This document shows positions 48,621 to 61,020 of a DNA stretch of 64,000 nt, in pieces. A program made the translations under genes and the position numbers. Under the pieces are notes generated by a model. The model did not search any database and had not been told where the DNA came from. It saw only the letters and a program-made list of their open reading frames with translations. The stretch is from NCBI GenBank assembly GCA_949358305.1, contig OX442315.1:11868427-11932426 (forward strand), given 5' to 3'. Every line of letters begins with the position of its first letter. Position 1 is the first letter of the stretch. The stretch is from Strigamia acuminata (taxonomy: Eukaryota > Arthropoda > Chilopoda > Geophilomorpha > Linotaeniidae).

Positions 48621-49935
48621 GTACGTCGACTCTTCCCAGATGTCTCAAGACAACGAGTTAGGTCCTAATAACCTAAACCATTTTTTGAAACACGGTTGTT
48701 CGGGAGAGAGCGATGCGTTCAAGTTTGCCAGGCTGGATAGGCTCTGTAATGACTGCCAAGAACAGCGCAAGTCGGACGATACGATTAATACTAAATGCAG
48801 GTATAGTGTTTTTATGACGCGGTGAATAAGGGGTTTCATTAATAGAAGCAATTTTGTAATTTTGCAATTTTAACAATTTTGCACTTTTGGATTTGTCGCA
48901 TAACCACAAAAGCGAAAGAATGCAAAATTACAAAATCAAGCAAAAATTTAGTTTTTGCAATTTCGAGATTTGTTTAACACTAGAACGGCTGGAATTTCCC
49001 CCTACCTAGAACGGCTAAAATCGGTTATAATGACCCATTGAGAAAATAATCATTTAATAATTTTTAATGACTAAATAACAAATTAATGTGCAATAATGTA
49101 ATATACATATATATGCATTTTATGGATGATTAGATATAGTTTAATCATCTGTATTTGGGAAACGGATCTATCCAAAATTGCATGTGTCTGAAATCAAAAT
49201 TTCCGTTTTAATTTTATCAGGTTTTATAAAATCCATCAATTTTAATTTTACGATTTTCTTCGCATGTTTCGCGAGTTTCTGAATTTAAAACAAATCAATT
49301 TGACGCCAAAACGTTTATGCACGTATAGTTCACATATTATGCACATATATTCGTGCTATTTCGACCGGTCATTTTGACCAGTTTCAGTCATTCTAGATTA
49401 ATTTCTTTTTCTTTTTTTAAGAAAAATACCACGTTTAAACTTAAAAAAAAAAAAAAAAATACTATTAGAAACCCATTGGGTTTATTACTAAACAGCTGTG
49501 CCGGTCATTTTGACCGGTCTAGCCATTCTAAATAAAATGGCGGCCGTGCTCGATCTGAGTGGTCATCACACACACTTCGCAATGTATCGAAGTGTTTTTG
49601 AATTCCTATTAGCTGGCTAAAGCACTAAACAACTCCAGAAGACTCAATAAAAGTTGTACGAGTGAAAATTTTTTAATTTGAAGTAAATTTTTAAATGTTT
49701 CGTTTTCTGTTTCACATTTTCCGGTTGGTTGGGGCGCGTGACTATTCCCAGAATGCAAAATCTTGCGATTGAATTTGACGCATCAAAAATGATTGATTTT
49801 GTGATTAATACGCGCATTATAATGTCTTATAGGTATAACTGTTTTCGGAATGACCAATTCGACTTGTGCGTTATTGCTGTACACGCGAGCGAAGAAGTTC
49901 GGCAAAAAGCCGAAGACATCGGCGGAGAAGCATAG
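48621..49935 (+). CDS. ITP/CHH-family neurohormone, last two exons (partial gene)
   Basis: Exons 48621-48800 and 49833-49935 (acceptors ttccag and ttatag, donor GTATAG, stop TAG). The family are secreted ecdysozoan neuropeptides controlling ion transport, glycaemia, moulting or reproduction. Six cysteines fit the family: C-15-C-2-C-13-C-3-C-8-C, with FARLDRLCNDC matching the conserved FARLDRICEDC core, and an intron after the fourth cysteine's CR as in insect ITP. Differences: 13 rather than 12 residues between C3 and C4, a long N-terminal stretch without a visible dibasic cleavage site, and a C-terminus (EDIGGEA) without an amidation signal. The signal-peptide exon is not seen; it is expected further upstream. 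AATAAA at 50,018-50,023. The intron contains a MITE end near 48,830 and a possible piggyBac-like remnant. Confidence 0.82.
48980..49540. mobile_element. Possible piggyBac-like remnant in the neurohormone intron
   Basis: Left end after a TTAA: cactagaacggctgg. Right end contains gaccggtctagccattcta. Repeated gaccggtcattttgacc words lie near 49,360 and 49,505. Imperfect ends, no coding sequence. Confidence 0.4.
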
Positions 49936-50288
49936 TCTGCACCTCATTATTCTACATTTTTATAGAATTTAATTGATCATAATTAACCTGTATTAAAATA
50001 ATTAAAAAAAAAAGTGAAATAAAAATGATAATTGATGATACAAACATAGAATCCAATCCAACTTGATTTTATAATAATACAAATTAAAAATACAAACATG
50101 AAAAATACAAAAAACCAGGTTTTCGTGTCACCCTACTATTCCGTTTTGGCGCGCACCAGCTTTTAGTGCACAACGCCGCCGTTGTGGTTGTAAAATGGTC
50201 GTCGCTAGTTAGTCGTATTCAAGCTCGTGCGATGAATCCAGCGTTTAGACGACGATTTCTCGAACTCCCGAACAAATGAGTGGCAAAA

Positions 50289-53200
50289 ATGCAACAAGAA
50301 AGCTCCAAAGATAAGCAGATAAAGAAAAAGAAGGGCCGGACATGGGTCGAAGCGGCAAAAATCGTAAGTTGACCCGTGACAAGACGAAAAATGAGAACAA
50401 AATCATTTATTTCTTTTTTTCGCGTTTTGCCAACGAAAAAAAACACTTGTCCTACTTAAATTCGAGCGCACAAATTCATTTTGGGCGCGAGACGGAACGT
50501 GGGAACGAAAAGCGCGTGAAAATGTGTGAAAAACATTCGAATTTGCACATATTGCGCATCTAGTTTAAAACGGGACGATTAAAACGAATTTTATTGTTTT
50601 GTTTGTGTTTTAACAGGTTATGGAAATCTATCCGAGGATGCCGCTCAGTTGTAGGGATATTTTGCAGGTGATAAAACAGCGGAATTTGAAGGAACTTAGG
50701 TAATTTTGGTTTTTGTCTCATTTATTATTTGCTAATTTTTGTTTTTGTTTATTTTCTTTGTAGTGGGAATGCGAGTGTTGCGTGTTTGAATTCGATGCTT
50801 CATGCTAATTCTAGAGGTCCTGATCCCATGTTTTATAAAGTTGAAGGAAAACAAGAATACGGATTGAAAGTAATAATGATTTTTTTTTTTTTAATTTTTT
50901 TTTTTTTTTTTTTTGGAAGTGGAATTTATAAATTAGTTAAATTTATTGTTATTGTTATTTTTTTTTTTTTTTTTTTTGGTGAGTGAATTATTATTTTTTT
51001 TGTTTTGTTTGTGGAATTAAATAAGTTGGATGGTGATTTGTGTGAGAAAGATTGAAAGAAATGATGTTTGGGATGTGGGAAAATTGAAAAATGGTGTTTT
51101 TGATGTTAGAAAAAGTGTGAAATGATGTTTACGCTGTTAGGAAGTTGTACAATTAATGTTTAAAGTGTTTGAAATTAGAAAAATGACAGAAATAATAGAA
51201 TTTTTGTGTTAAAATGAACACAAAAATAGAATTTTTGCTGAAAATGGACAAAAATAGTGGAAATTTGGTTAAAAAATGGCCAAAATGTAAGAACTTTTGT
51301 TGAAAAAAGGTTAAAATTTTAGAAATTTTGTTTAAAAAGAACAAATATTAGAAATTTGTTGCAAAATGGCCAAAATTTTAGAAATTTTGTTGAAAAATGG
51401 CCAAAATTTTAGAAATTTTGTTGAAAAATGGTCAAAATATTAGAAACCTTGTTGAAAAATGGCCCAAATATTAGAAATATTGTTGAAAAATGGCTAAAAT
51501 ATTAGAAATTTTATTGAAAAATGTCCAAAATACTAGAAATTTTGTTAATAAATAACAAAAGATTACAATTTTTCATAAAAAAAGACGAAAACAATAGAAT
51601 TTCTAAAAAAAATCGACAAAACTAATACAATCTCTATTAAAAACATCCAAAATCATTTAAAAATTCAATCAGAAACCTCCAAAAACACCAATATCTCAAT
51701 ACAATCATTCAAACCACTCAACCTCCAATTAATCCTCCAATTAATCTTCCAGACCGAAATCCCCACCGGCGCCATTTTACTAGAAGAAGACGACGAAGGC
51801 TCCGAAGCGAGCTCCGGCGACGAAACCGACGATCAAGAAAACAACAACGCGACGAGTAAACAAAGCAAGGAGCGAAAACGAGGAAAAAGTATTTAAAAAA
51901 AAAACCAACAAAAATAACCAAAACCCATTTTAATCGTCCCAACTTCCAAGTTTTATGTGTCAAACTACCAAACGGTTACTGCAAAAACAATCTACCGCTA
52001 GAACGAATGCGCAAATTCAGCCTGAACAGCAATAACAACACGAAATCGTACTCGTCGTTGCGAGACGAGCGACAGTTTTACAATTCGTACTCACCGTCCA
52101 ACGCCGTTTCTTCGACCAGCACCGCTGGAGGAAACTCGCCCGGAAAGGTTGCCGGATTTGCCGCTTAATTTATTTAAATAATTAGGAATTTATTATAAAA
52201 TTTATTATTTTTGTTTTTTTTCGTCAGGTATCGCCTCATACGCATAGCAAAAGGGCGATAAAACACGCGCTGAAACAGCAGCAGAAAAGGCGCAAGAAGA
52301 ACACGTCGATCGCGTCGTGCGCGGCCAATAATTTGTATCCGAGAATTATCATGAAGCCGCTTCCCGCGCCGCCGACGACGACCGTCAACGTTGCGTCATT
52401 GGCTGGGAATAAAAATGAATCCACTAGAGAAATATTGGTATTAGGAAATGTTATTTTTTACGTTTGTCGTAAATTGATGTCAACGTGAATATATTGTTTA
52501 CATTAAGTGAATATAAATTACAAATTTAAGTATTTCGTTGGTCAACGGAATAATGTGGTTCAAAAACGTGTAATTAGTCTTGAATGGACAAAATTACGTT
52601 TTTAAGAGGCGTTAATTTGTGCGAAAAACGTAAAGAATGACGTTAACAGACGTTAATTTATACGAAAAACGTAAAGAATGACGTTAACAGACGTTCATTT
52701 ATACGAAAAACGTACAGAATGACGTTAACGGACGTTAATTTATACGAAAAACGTAAAGAATGACGTTAACAGACGTTAATTTGTGTTAAAACCATAAATA
52801 TGGCATTAATAGACGTTAATTTGTATTAGAAACGTAGAAACGAGCTAAAAAAAAAAACAAATTTGTCATTAAAGGAATAAAAACCGTCAAAGAACGGGAA
52901 TTTGTCGTAAATGACACACAAACAACGTCATAAAACCCGAAAAAATTGTTACGAATACGAAAAATGTGCGTTTAACTGTACATTGACTGTGAATCCACGT
53001 CCAAAGTCCAAAACGTCACGTTTTTAACTCGAAATTGCAATTTACTAACGGAAATTTCTCTTTTGCAGACTCGGAAACGCACACGACGTCCAACGGGTTC
53101 TCAAGTCGAACCATCGTGTAGCGACAGCATTGATCTGGAGACCCCGGGCTCCATTCTCGTCAACACAGATTTAAAAGTAAAAAAATAAAATAATTAAAAT

Positions 53201-56200
53201 TAAATAAAAAAAATTAAACATAATAATTTTTCTTCTTCGTTACCCAGGCACTGATAAATAGACACACATTCAACAGCCTTCCGCAACTATGCCAATTCAA
53301 ACTTATGCAGTTACTACCCGAAGTGGACAAAACCATCAACGCCGACAGCGTCGTCCGACTCGCCGCCACGGCTCTAAACAACGAATTCTTCGGCCGCGCG
53401 TGCCAGGACTGGCGCGAACGCTTGTCGGACGGCGAATTCATCCCGGAAAACCAAAGCAAACTCAAAGCGGAAGCCGAAAAGGACCAGGGAAAACTCGACC
53501 AGTGGAAAGTAATCAAGAAAAAGTCGAGAAATTAAAAAAAAAATTAATTTTGTGCATTTTTCCTCAAGTTACGACACTTCGAACCCGTCTGGGGCGAAGA
53601 GACGGTCAAGGAGGACGAAAAAGAGGAAATCGTGGAAGAGGAAATCGTCGTTCCGATAATCAAACCGGTCAAATCGAAAAGACAGACGCGAAGCGAGGAT
53701 CCCCCGCCGCCGCCGCCGCTACCGCCGCCGCCATCACCGCCACCGATGCCGTCGGAGGACGAGGACGAGCCGAAGTTGTGCGATTCGCCGTGCGATTTGC
53801 CGCCGTGCGATTTGCCGTGCGCGTCGCCGTGCACGTCGACGGCAAACGCGCAGGAGAACATGATCGTGAGCACGACGAAGCCGGAGACGATCGTTACGTC
53901 GGTCGTTACGGCGCCCGTGGTGACGTCGTCGTGCTCCGAGCCCGATTCGTCGACGGTGGAATCGCCCGTCGCGTGCGGTTCGAGGAGCAGCGTGGCCGTG
54001 GTGGTGACGTTGGCGTCGTCCACGACCGATTCGTACACGGTCGATACGATGGTATTTTGAGTTGGGAACGCAGTGAAATCGCTCGGGACTGGGCAGAGGC
54101 GGGGACGGCAGAAAGACGAGCGGGTGGAGGTTTTTAAAATGGAAGTTTTAAGCCTAGGATGGCGAGTTGGGAGAAATGTAGATCGATTGGCGAGGTTTTT
54201 GGAGACTGCGAAGGAAGAGAGATAAATAAATGTTGGATTCGTGTCGCTGCCGTTGGGACCATTCAAAAATGAATAAATAAAAATGAATAAATTAAATAAA
54301 TAAATAAATTCACAATAAATTCGCAACGGTTAAAAACGGAATTCTTTCTTTTTATGCGAATGAGACATTACTAGTAGCGGTAATCACGTGACTTGTATAA
54401 GGTTAACTCTAATTTTATAATTGATGCGCTGTGATTGGCTGAGACCCATTGATGTCGATTTGTTTCTTCGGCGTAAGTTTTCTCAAATTCGATGTTCTCG
54501 AGGTTTTAGCTTCTTTTTTTCTTACTAGGGGGGGCGTAGACCCCCCTTGACCCCCCCCCCCCCCAGACCTAGCCTTATTCGTTTTTAGCAAAGTCGACGA
54601 AATGAGGATTTTCATCAATGTATTTCAATGCATCTCTCAATCAATCACAGCGCGTCATGAAAATAATACGTTTACGTCGGACGTGAATGTAGCCACTTCG
54701 TTTATAATTATAACTTAAAACTTGAACCGCAACTCACTTTCACCTTACGCTAGATATAGTGTAAAAATGTCATAATTGTAAGGGAAAAGTGCCTGCCGCA
54801 AACTGTGTATTGTAGATCTCGTTATCGTTATGTGACTATTATGGGCTAAAAGGGGCTGGCGCCTGAATTGTTTATAGTTTTGTCGACCCCTTGTTCTGCA
54901 AATTCTGATTGTAGAATCGTGACCTATGAATGCTTTTACATGAGGATTAATGTATTTTAAATTCATTCGGCAATTGGGATGAACAATTGAAGGCAACATT
55001 TCAACTCTGGTTATCTTTGGTTCTATAAAAGTTACAAAGGTTAAATTCGGCTTGTTTTAAAGTAGATTTCAAGCTCTTTCAAAGTTTATTTAATCTCAAG
55101 ATAATTCAAGTTAAATTTCGCCATTGGAACCTCACCCCATTTTAACACTCAAACTCGAATAAAATGTAACGGTATCATAACGGTAACGGTAACTAGACTA
55201 GCTCAGAAGTAACGATAACCTTTGGTAACTAGACTGCCTCAGAAGTAATGATAACGGGTGGTAACTAGTTACTTTTTGGGCTAAACCTAACAGTAACTAG
55301 TTACCAATGTGTGGTTTAGGTTGTAGGGTTTTGGGTAGGGGGATTGTGGTTTGTCGGTGTGCTTGTCTTGAGGGATTTCACTGTGGAATTTGAAGTTTGA
55401 TAGATATTAGGTATTTTTGTTTGTTGGGTCGGAGTTTGGTGAAATTAAATGTTTGTGGATTTTTAACAATTCAGCGGCGATTTGAAATAAGAACCGTTCT
55501 TGTGTGGTAGCCGCGGCTATTATTCTAGGGCGATTAAAATGGAAAAACCAAACAAAATAATGTAGAACTTATCTTTTAAGTTCATTTTGAGTAGGTCTGT
55601 GCGATTACTCTTTGAAGAGAATGCGAATTCGAAACTGCAGTTTGGCGATTTTTTGTGATATATTTTGCATTCGCGATATATCGCTTAGAACAGGGGTTCC
55701 CGAACTTTTTAGCATCGCGACCCATTTTTAAGCAAGGCGATCTTCCGCGCCCACTTCATCTACCGGTGCGTTAAATTTTTCAAAAATGGATTACTAAAAA
55801 GAAAAAAAGAAATTTTTATATAATTTTCCGTTAAATTTTATATAATTTTACATATAATTTTATATAATTTTACATATAATTTTATATAATTTTACATATA
55901 ATTTTATATAATTTTACATATAATTTTATATAATTTTACATATAATTTTATATAATTTTACATATAATTTTATATAATTTTACATATAATTTTATATAAT
56001 TTTACATATAATTTTATATAATTGTACATATAATTTTATATAATTTTACATATAATTTTACATATAATTTTATATAATTTTCCATTAAATTTTATATAAT
56101 TTTACATATAATTTTATATAAGTTTACATATAATTTTATATAAGTTTACATATAATTTTATACAATTCCGGTTCAAATAAGAGCTGCCCTTGAATCGTAG

Positions 56201-59200
56201 TCACCCTCGAATAGTAGCCGGCAGCCGCGGCTTTCGCTTGCGGAAATACGGTTGTGAAAATTTTGACAAATCCTTGACAAACTTGAGACATTATTATTGA
56301 ATCTCGACAAACATTTGATAAAACCATCAAACATGTTCTAACACAACTCACAAAATTCCTTTTCAGTGGATATAATTGGATTAGAGAATTTAACCGACAA
56401 ATTTCTACTTTTTTCATTAGGCAAGTGGTCAGTTGAAGAGACCTTCATCTACCGAAAGTGAATCGAGTCCTAAGAAGTTGCGTTCTTCACCCGAAGAGGC
56501 TCTGCCCGAAGAAACGACCTCGGAGGAACGCAACAGTTTAAGCGACGAAAACAGAGAGGCTTCACCGTTCTTACCGTTGGAATCGGTTGCCGCGATCGAA
56601 CAACGACCTCCGGATCCTTCACCGGCCGCCGAATCAACGCGGTCGTCGCCGACTCAGGAGGTGGCCATAGTTGAATCTTTTTTTAGGAATTTGTTTTATT
56701 TATGATTATTTTTTTTATGGTTATTTCAGAGACCTGCAGCGAATCTCATGAAAAATGTGGCTGGTGTGACGAAAAATAAATCCCGTCTGTTATCTCGTGC
56801 TCAGGTAAGATGATGGAGGCTTTGCGAAGTCTCGGGTGAGATTTTAAGTGTGATCTTGTAATGAGTGTTTGTGATTTGAGCAAGTTTGTCAAAAAATGTT
56901 AAAGGTGTTGAGATTTTGTTTAGGATTTAATAAGTTTGTTGGAGTTTTATGAAAATTTCCCGACAATTACACGTCGCGCTTGGTATATTACCTATGAAAA
57001 TTTCTTGAAAATTTCCGAAATTTATTGAAAATACTTCTCAAATCAGTCAAATCAGACCAACCCTTACCAAAACCTCCACAACCCTTACCAGAACCTCCAC
57101 AACCCTTACCAGAACTTCCACAACCCTTACCAAAACCCCCACAACCCTTATCAAAACCTCCACAACCCTTACCAGAACCTCCACAACCCTTACCAGAACT
57201 TCCACAACCCTTACCAAAACCTCCACAACCCTCACCAATTCCCAATCCCCAATTCCAGCCTCCAAAAACCACCAAAACAATTTCAAAAAAAATTTAAAAA
57301 AAAAAACTAAACTTCCAGTCGGTTGCGAAAACCAACCCAACGCGGTCATGCGGCGTGCGCACCGTCGACGGAGTAAACCTCGAACGCTCCTACCAAATCT
57401 GCCAAGCGGTTCTCCAATCCAGCAAGAACCGCGAAGCCCTCATGCAGAACGCCCTCACCAACCGCCCCGCAAAAGCCAACAACAACAACACCAACAACAA
57501 CAACAACAACAACCAACAAGCAACCAATAGAAAGAGCAGCAATGTAAGTGCGAGGTTGCAGTTGGCCCCGTCCCCGAATGCAGCCCCTTCCTCCACCCGC
57601 ACTTGTTATTGGCAGGGCACCGCAAACGCCAACTCCAACTCAAACACAAATGCCCCGAGACCCGCACCATGTGCATCCGCATCCGCATCCACGCTATTAA
57701 CATGGGTTCCGCCAATGCCTAACAACAATGCACCCCTTGTACTGCAATCGCTGCAACTCGTCGCCGGCACCGATGCAGAGGATGACGTTTGCATCGCCAC
57801 AATGGACGACCAGCAGTTGTTGAGGAACCTCGGACTCGTGTCGCTCGTGGCCAATTCTCAACAACTTCCGCCTTTCTCTTCGTCATCGTCTACGTCATCG
57901 TTCCGGGTTACCGATTCGGCCCCAGACGAACCCTTAGCTTGCTCCAATCACCTGGCTGGTCGGTGCACGTCGACCAGTCAGGTGGCTTTGCCCCCTGCCA
58001 ACTCCCGGGCGGATGCCGAGGCAGAGGCCGACGCGGATGCAACGCCGTTGCTGGTTCTCAGCTCGGTGGCCGCGTCCATGTCGGAAATGTGTCCTCCCAA
58101 AGCGAGGGAGGCGTTTGGCGGGGTCCCGTTTGCACTTTCCGAGGGGCTTGGGAGGCCTTTGCAGGTAAGATACACCTTAGTATATATCCCGACGGAATTG
58201 ATTGATTCTTTTTTTGGTTTTGTTTGCATGAGTGTTGATGTGCAGTGGAGTGGAATGCGTTGGAATTGAGTGGAAGTGTGTGCTCGGCATCTTGCGCTAG
58301 TTTTTGAGCTGAAAGTGCAATGTTTGCAACCAAGAGTGCAATTTTTGCGACTAAAAATGCAATTTTTGGACTAAAAATGCAATTTTTGGACTAAAAATGC
58401 AATTTTTGGACTAAAAATGCAATTTTTGGACTAAAAATGCAATTTTTGGACTAAAAATGCAATTTTTGCGACTAAAAATGCAATTTTTGCGACAAAAAAT
58501 TCAATTTTTGCAACTAAAAATGCAATTTTTGCAACTAAAAATGCAATTTTTGCAACTAAAAATGCAATTTTTGCAACTAAAAATGCAATTTTTGCAACTA
58601 AAAATAATGTCCCAGCAAAAATGCACTTTTTCAGCAAATACTGCAATTTTTTCAGCTAAAACTGCACTATCCAACAAATACTATAATTTTTCTAGCTAAA
58701 ACTGCAATTTTTTCAGCTAAAACTGCAATGTTTCAGTTGAAACTGCAATTTTTCAGCAAAAACTGCAATTTTTCAGCAAAAACTGCAATTTTTCAGCAAA
58801 AACTGCAATTTTTCAGCAAAAACTGCAATTTTTCAGCAAAAACTGCAATTTTTCAGCAAAAACTGCAATTTTTTAGCAAAAACTGTAATTTTTCAACTAA
58901 AACTGCAATGTTTTGCTAAATTACAATTTTACCAGCTAACATTGCAATGCTTCAGTTAAAAATGGGGGTAAAAATCTACATTGCTTTTGGAATTACATTC
59001 TTGCATCTAGAAACTAAAAACTCCATTTTTTTTGGTAAAAAGACATTATTTTAACATTTCAAATTTTTCCACACAACTACAATTAATTTGAGTGGACCAC
59101 CAGTGCATGCCACAGTTTGCATGCCATTTAACCAACAAGATGCCGAGTCTCTCCTAAGTTAATGACTTGCACAAGTGAAAATGTTTGATTGTCTCAATCT

Positions 59201-60098
59201 TTAATTCTTATCTTTATTTTATTTCAACAAACGCCATCATATTGTATGCGTTGAAAGTACATAACCAATACATTGACCACTCAGAAAATCCACAAATTCA
59301 TTCTCATTGGTCAGTAACGAATTTATTTTCTGTATTACAATTGGCAAATCAGCCAACCAATGAGAATTAGTGGATTTCCTGGGCGGATAAAATTTAAGCG
59401 ATTTGATTGGCTTACACAAATGACGTCATAAAATCTCAATGTTTTATAAAAACGTAAATAAGATGTGACATCATCTGCGAATGAATACAGTTTATGTTCA
59501 CGAGTTTATTTGTGTTTATTTGCAGAACGAGAACGAGTGTTCGGCGGACAAAATCCCACCCGGCAACAAAGCCGACTCGACGTTCCCCGACCGGCCGCGA
59601 AGCGCCCCGGTCGTCAACGGAGTCGCGATCCAACAACAAGCCGAATCCAACCTCCGGTCACACAGTTGCATCGAGATCCAGTGCGCGCTCCCTGACGCCA
59701 CTCTGCGGAACGGCGCGGAAGCAACGATGCAGCTGCACTTACTGGTCTCCGAAGACTTGCCGTTAAACGCGGAGACCGGGCCCACACCCGCGTCAGACGC
59801 GGCCGGGCTCGCGGCCGCCTCGCCGGCTTCGGCAGCCGTCGCCGTGTGCAGTTTGTCCGGCTTGCCTTTGGTGTCCGTTCCGGCCGTTCGCGGCAGCCGC
59901 ATCTCGCCGCCCGTGTCGGGCGCCGCGCTCGCTTTGAATTTGAACGAATCGTCGTCGCCCGAGAGGGGTTCCACGAATGTTATGCCGCCGTGTGCTTGTA
60001 ATTTGAAGGCGATGATTATTTGTAAAAGTTGTGGTGCGTTTTGTCACGACGACTGCATAGGACCGCTCAGATTGTGCGTCACGTGTCTCATTAGGTAG
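50289..60098 (+). CDS. Asx: Additional sex combs (ASXL-type) Polycomb/trithorax cofactor, 13 exons
   Basis: Exons: 50289-50363, 50617-50699, 50764-50869, 51753-51888, 51951-52147, 52228-52437, 53069-53176, 53248-53508, 53569-54051, 56421-56660, 56730-56804, 57319-58164, 59526-60098; phases agree and give about 1130 aa. Asx/ASXL is the chromatin partner that activates the BAP1/Calypso deubiquitinase on H2A. Domains: HARE-HTH at about 12-90 ([45 protein letters not shown]); a basic region ([10 protein letters not shown]) at about 220; DEUBAD at about 306-400 ([31 protein letters not shown]); a Pro-rich then Ser/Thr-rich stretch; and a C-terminal atypical PHD finger ([23 protein letters not shown]). 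The start ATG is the one in frame with the [13 protein letters not shown] motif. Intron donors GTTGCC (exon 5) and GTATTT (exons 4, 9) are weak but conserved domains read through them. The most uncertain parts are exons 9-11. Confidence 0.92.
51230..51560. repeat. About 30-bp degenerate tandem repeat in Asx intron 3
   Basis: Successive units of gttgaaaaatggccaaaatt and ttagaaattt with drift. Long T runs at 50,880-51,000 precede it. Non-coding. Confidence 0.75.
52605..52800. repeat. 41-bp tandem repeat in Asx intron 6
   Basis: About four units of acgttaatttatacgaaaaa followed by cgtaaagaatgacgttaacag. Similar acg-rich words continue to 52,950 at lower identity. Confidence 0.8.
55820..56165. 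repeat. 22-bp AT-only tandem repeat in Asx intron 9
   Basis: Roughly fifteen units of ttttatataattttacatat, each 22 bp. It lies between two decayed MITE pieces (55,505 and 56,165-56,255). The rest of this long intron (54,052-56,420) holds a ggggggcgtagaccccccc patch near 54,535 resembling 25,650 and a ggtaactagt repeat near 55,190-55,300. Confidence 0.85.
57054..57235. repeat. 21-bp tandem repeat in Asx intron 11
   Basis: Eight or nine units of cccttaccaaaacctccaca plus a. The period is a multiple of three, so one frame reads (PLPEPPQ)n without stops. It ends in a stop before the exon at 57,319 and lacks good splice sites, so I treat it as intronic. Confidence 0.85.
58320..58900. repeat. Two adjoining 20-bp tandem arrays in Asx intron 12
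   Basis: Array one (about 58,320-58,605): about fourteen units of ggactaaaaatgcaattttt or its gcaact variant. Array two (about 58,735-58,890): units of cagcaaaaactgcaattttt. They share period and the core tgcaattttt, so the second probably derived from the first. Confidence 0.88.
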
Positions 60099-60453
60099 CA
60101 AGAAATGGCCGAAATTATTTTTCTTTTGTTTTAGATTTTATATTTTGGTTTTTCTATTTTGTTTGTTTGTTTTGGTTGCCGTTTTGTCAAAATGGCCGCT
60201 TGGCTCGGTTTTATACGGAGAGATTTTTATTTTGTTATCGTATTAGTACGCTTTAAGCGGCATGCCGGTATAAATGTCGTTACGAGTTTAAATTTTTTTA
60301 AATGAGAAGATGAAGCAAAACAAGCTATAAAAGCTTTTTGGATGTCCAAAATGTAGGAAATTAGCATAAATTCCTATAAATTTACAAAATCTTAACAATA
60401 ACCTTCAGAATATTTAGAAAACTTAAATTTCTGGCCCAAATTCAAACAATTAC

Positions 60454-60787
60454 TAGACTTTGACCGATATCGATATTTTGCAGTATCGCCGATACCGATT
60501 ATCGGCAACCGAATATCGGTCGATACCGATACCTGTGCCGATATTAAAATTAAAATGTCCGACCCCCCAAATAAAAAAAATAAAATTAAAATTACGTTTA
60601 TTAATTTATTTTATGTTTTAGAAACAGTATATAATATATACTGCTTCAAAAGCGTTTCTAAAACGATACGTTTTATAAACGTGGCAATATCGGTATCGGC
60701 CACACAAAAAATTATCGGATCCGATATCGGTAAATACCGAAATATCGGCCGATAGCCGATACCGATACCGGTATCGGTCAAAGTCTA
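60454..60787. mobile_element. MITE with TAGACTTTGACCGATATCG ends
   Basis: Left end TAGACTTTGACCGATATCGA and right end ATACCGGTATCGGTCAAAGTCTA. The interior is dense in ccgatatcgg palindromes. No coding content. Target duplication not resolved. Confidence 0.8.
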
Positions 60788-60793
60788 ATAATT

Positions 60794-60963
60794 ACCGTAT
60801 TTTATCGATTAAGAGTCGCGGCTCTTATTCAAAACTGTCATTTTTGTCAGCAATTACAACTTCGGTTTTTCGTTTCTTACATTTGTTTAATGTAACAAAC
60901 TAAGTTTCTTGGTGTCTCAGCCGCGGCTACTATTCGAGGGCGACTCTTAATTGGTAAAATACG
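60794..60963. mobile_element. MITE of the CCGTATTTTATCGATTA family, copy 2
   Basis: Same ends and interior as 13,702-13,932, shorter by about 60 bp. It abuts the preceding MITE almost without a gap. Confidence 0.75.
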
Positions 60964-61020
60964 CCATTCATCCAGCATGTACATCGGCATGTCGCTTAAA
61001 GGGGTTATAATACGGTAATT

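Larger units (their letters stand above)
60240..61020. mobile_element. Inverted-repeat element related to the foldback at 1775-3548, containing two other MITEs
   Basis: Left end cgctttaagcggcatgccgg and right end ggcatgtcgcttaaaggggt are inverted. The subterminal part (60,330-60,450) matches the complement of 1,940-2,050 (tccaaaatgtaggaaattag, ttctggcccaaatt). Two further elements lie inside at 60,454-60,787 and 60,794-60,963. Confidence 0.65.

Noticed and set aside
53544..54326. A 260-codon open frame on the minus strand opposite Asx exon 9
   Set aside because: It is the antisense of a GC-rich, proline/serine-coding exon; no homology, and the plus strand is clearly the coding one.
57025..57297. 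A (PLPEPPQ)n coding frame that could be an Asx exon
   Set aside because: It is a 21-bp tandem repeat without convincing splice sites, ends in a stop before the next exon, and other arrays of similar kind lie in neighbouring introns.
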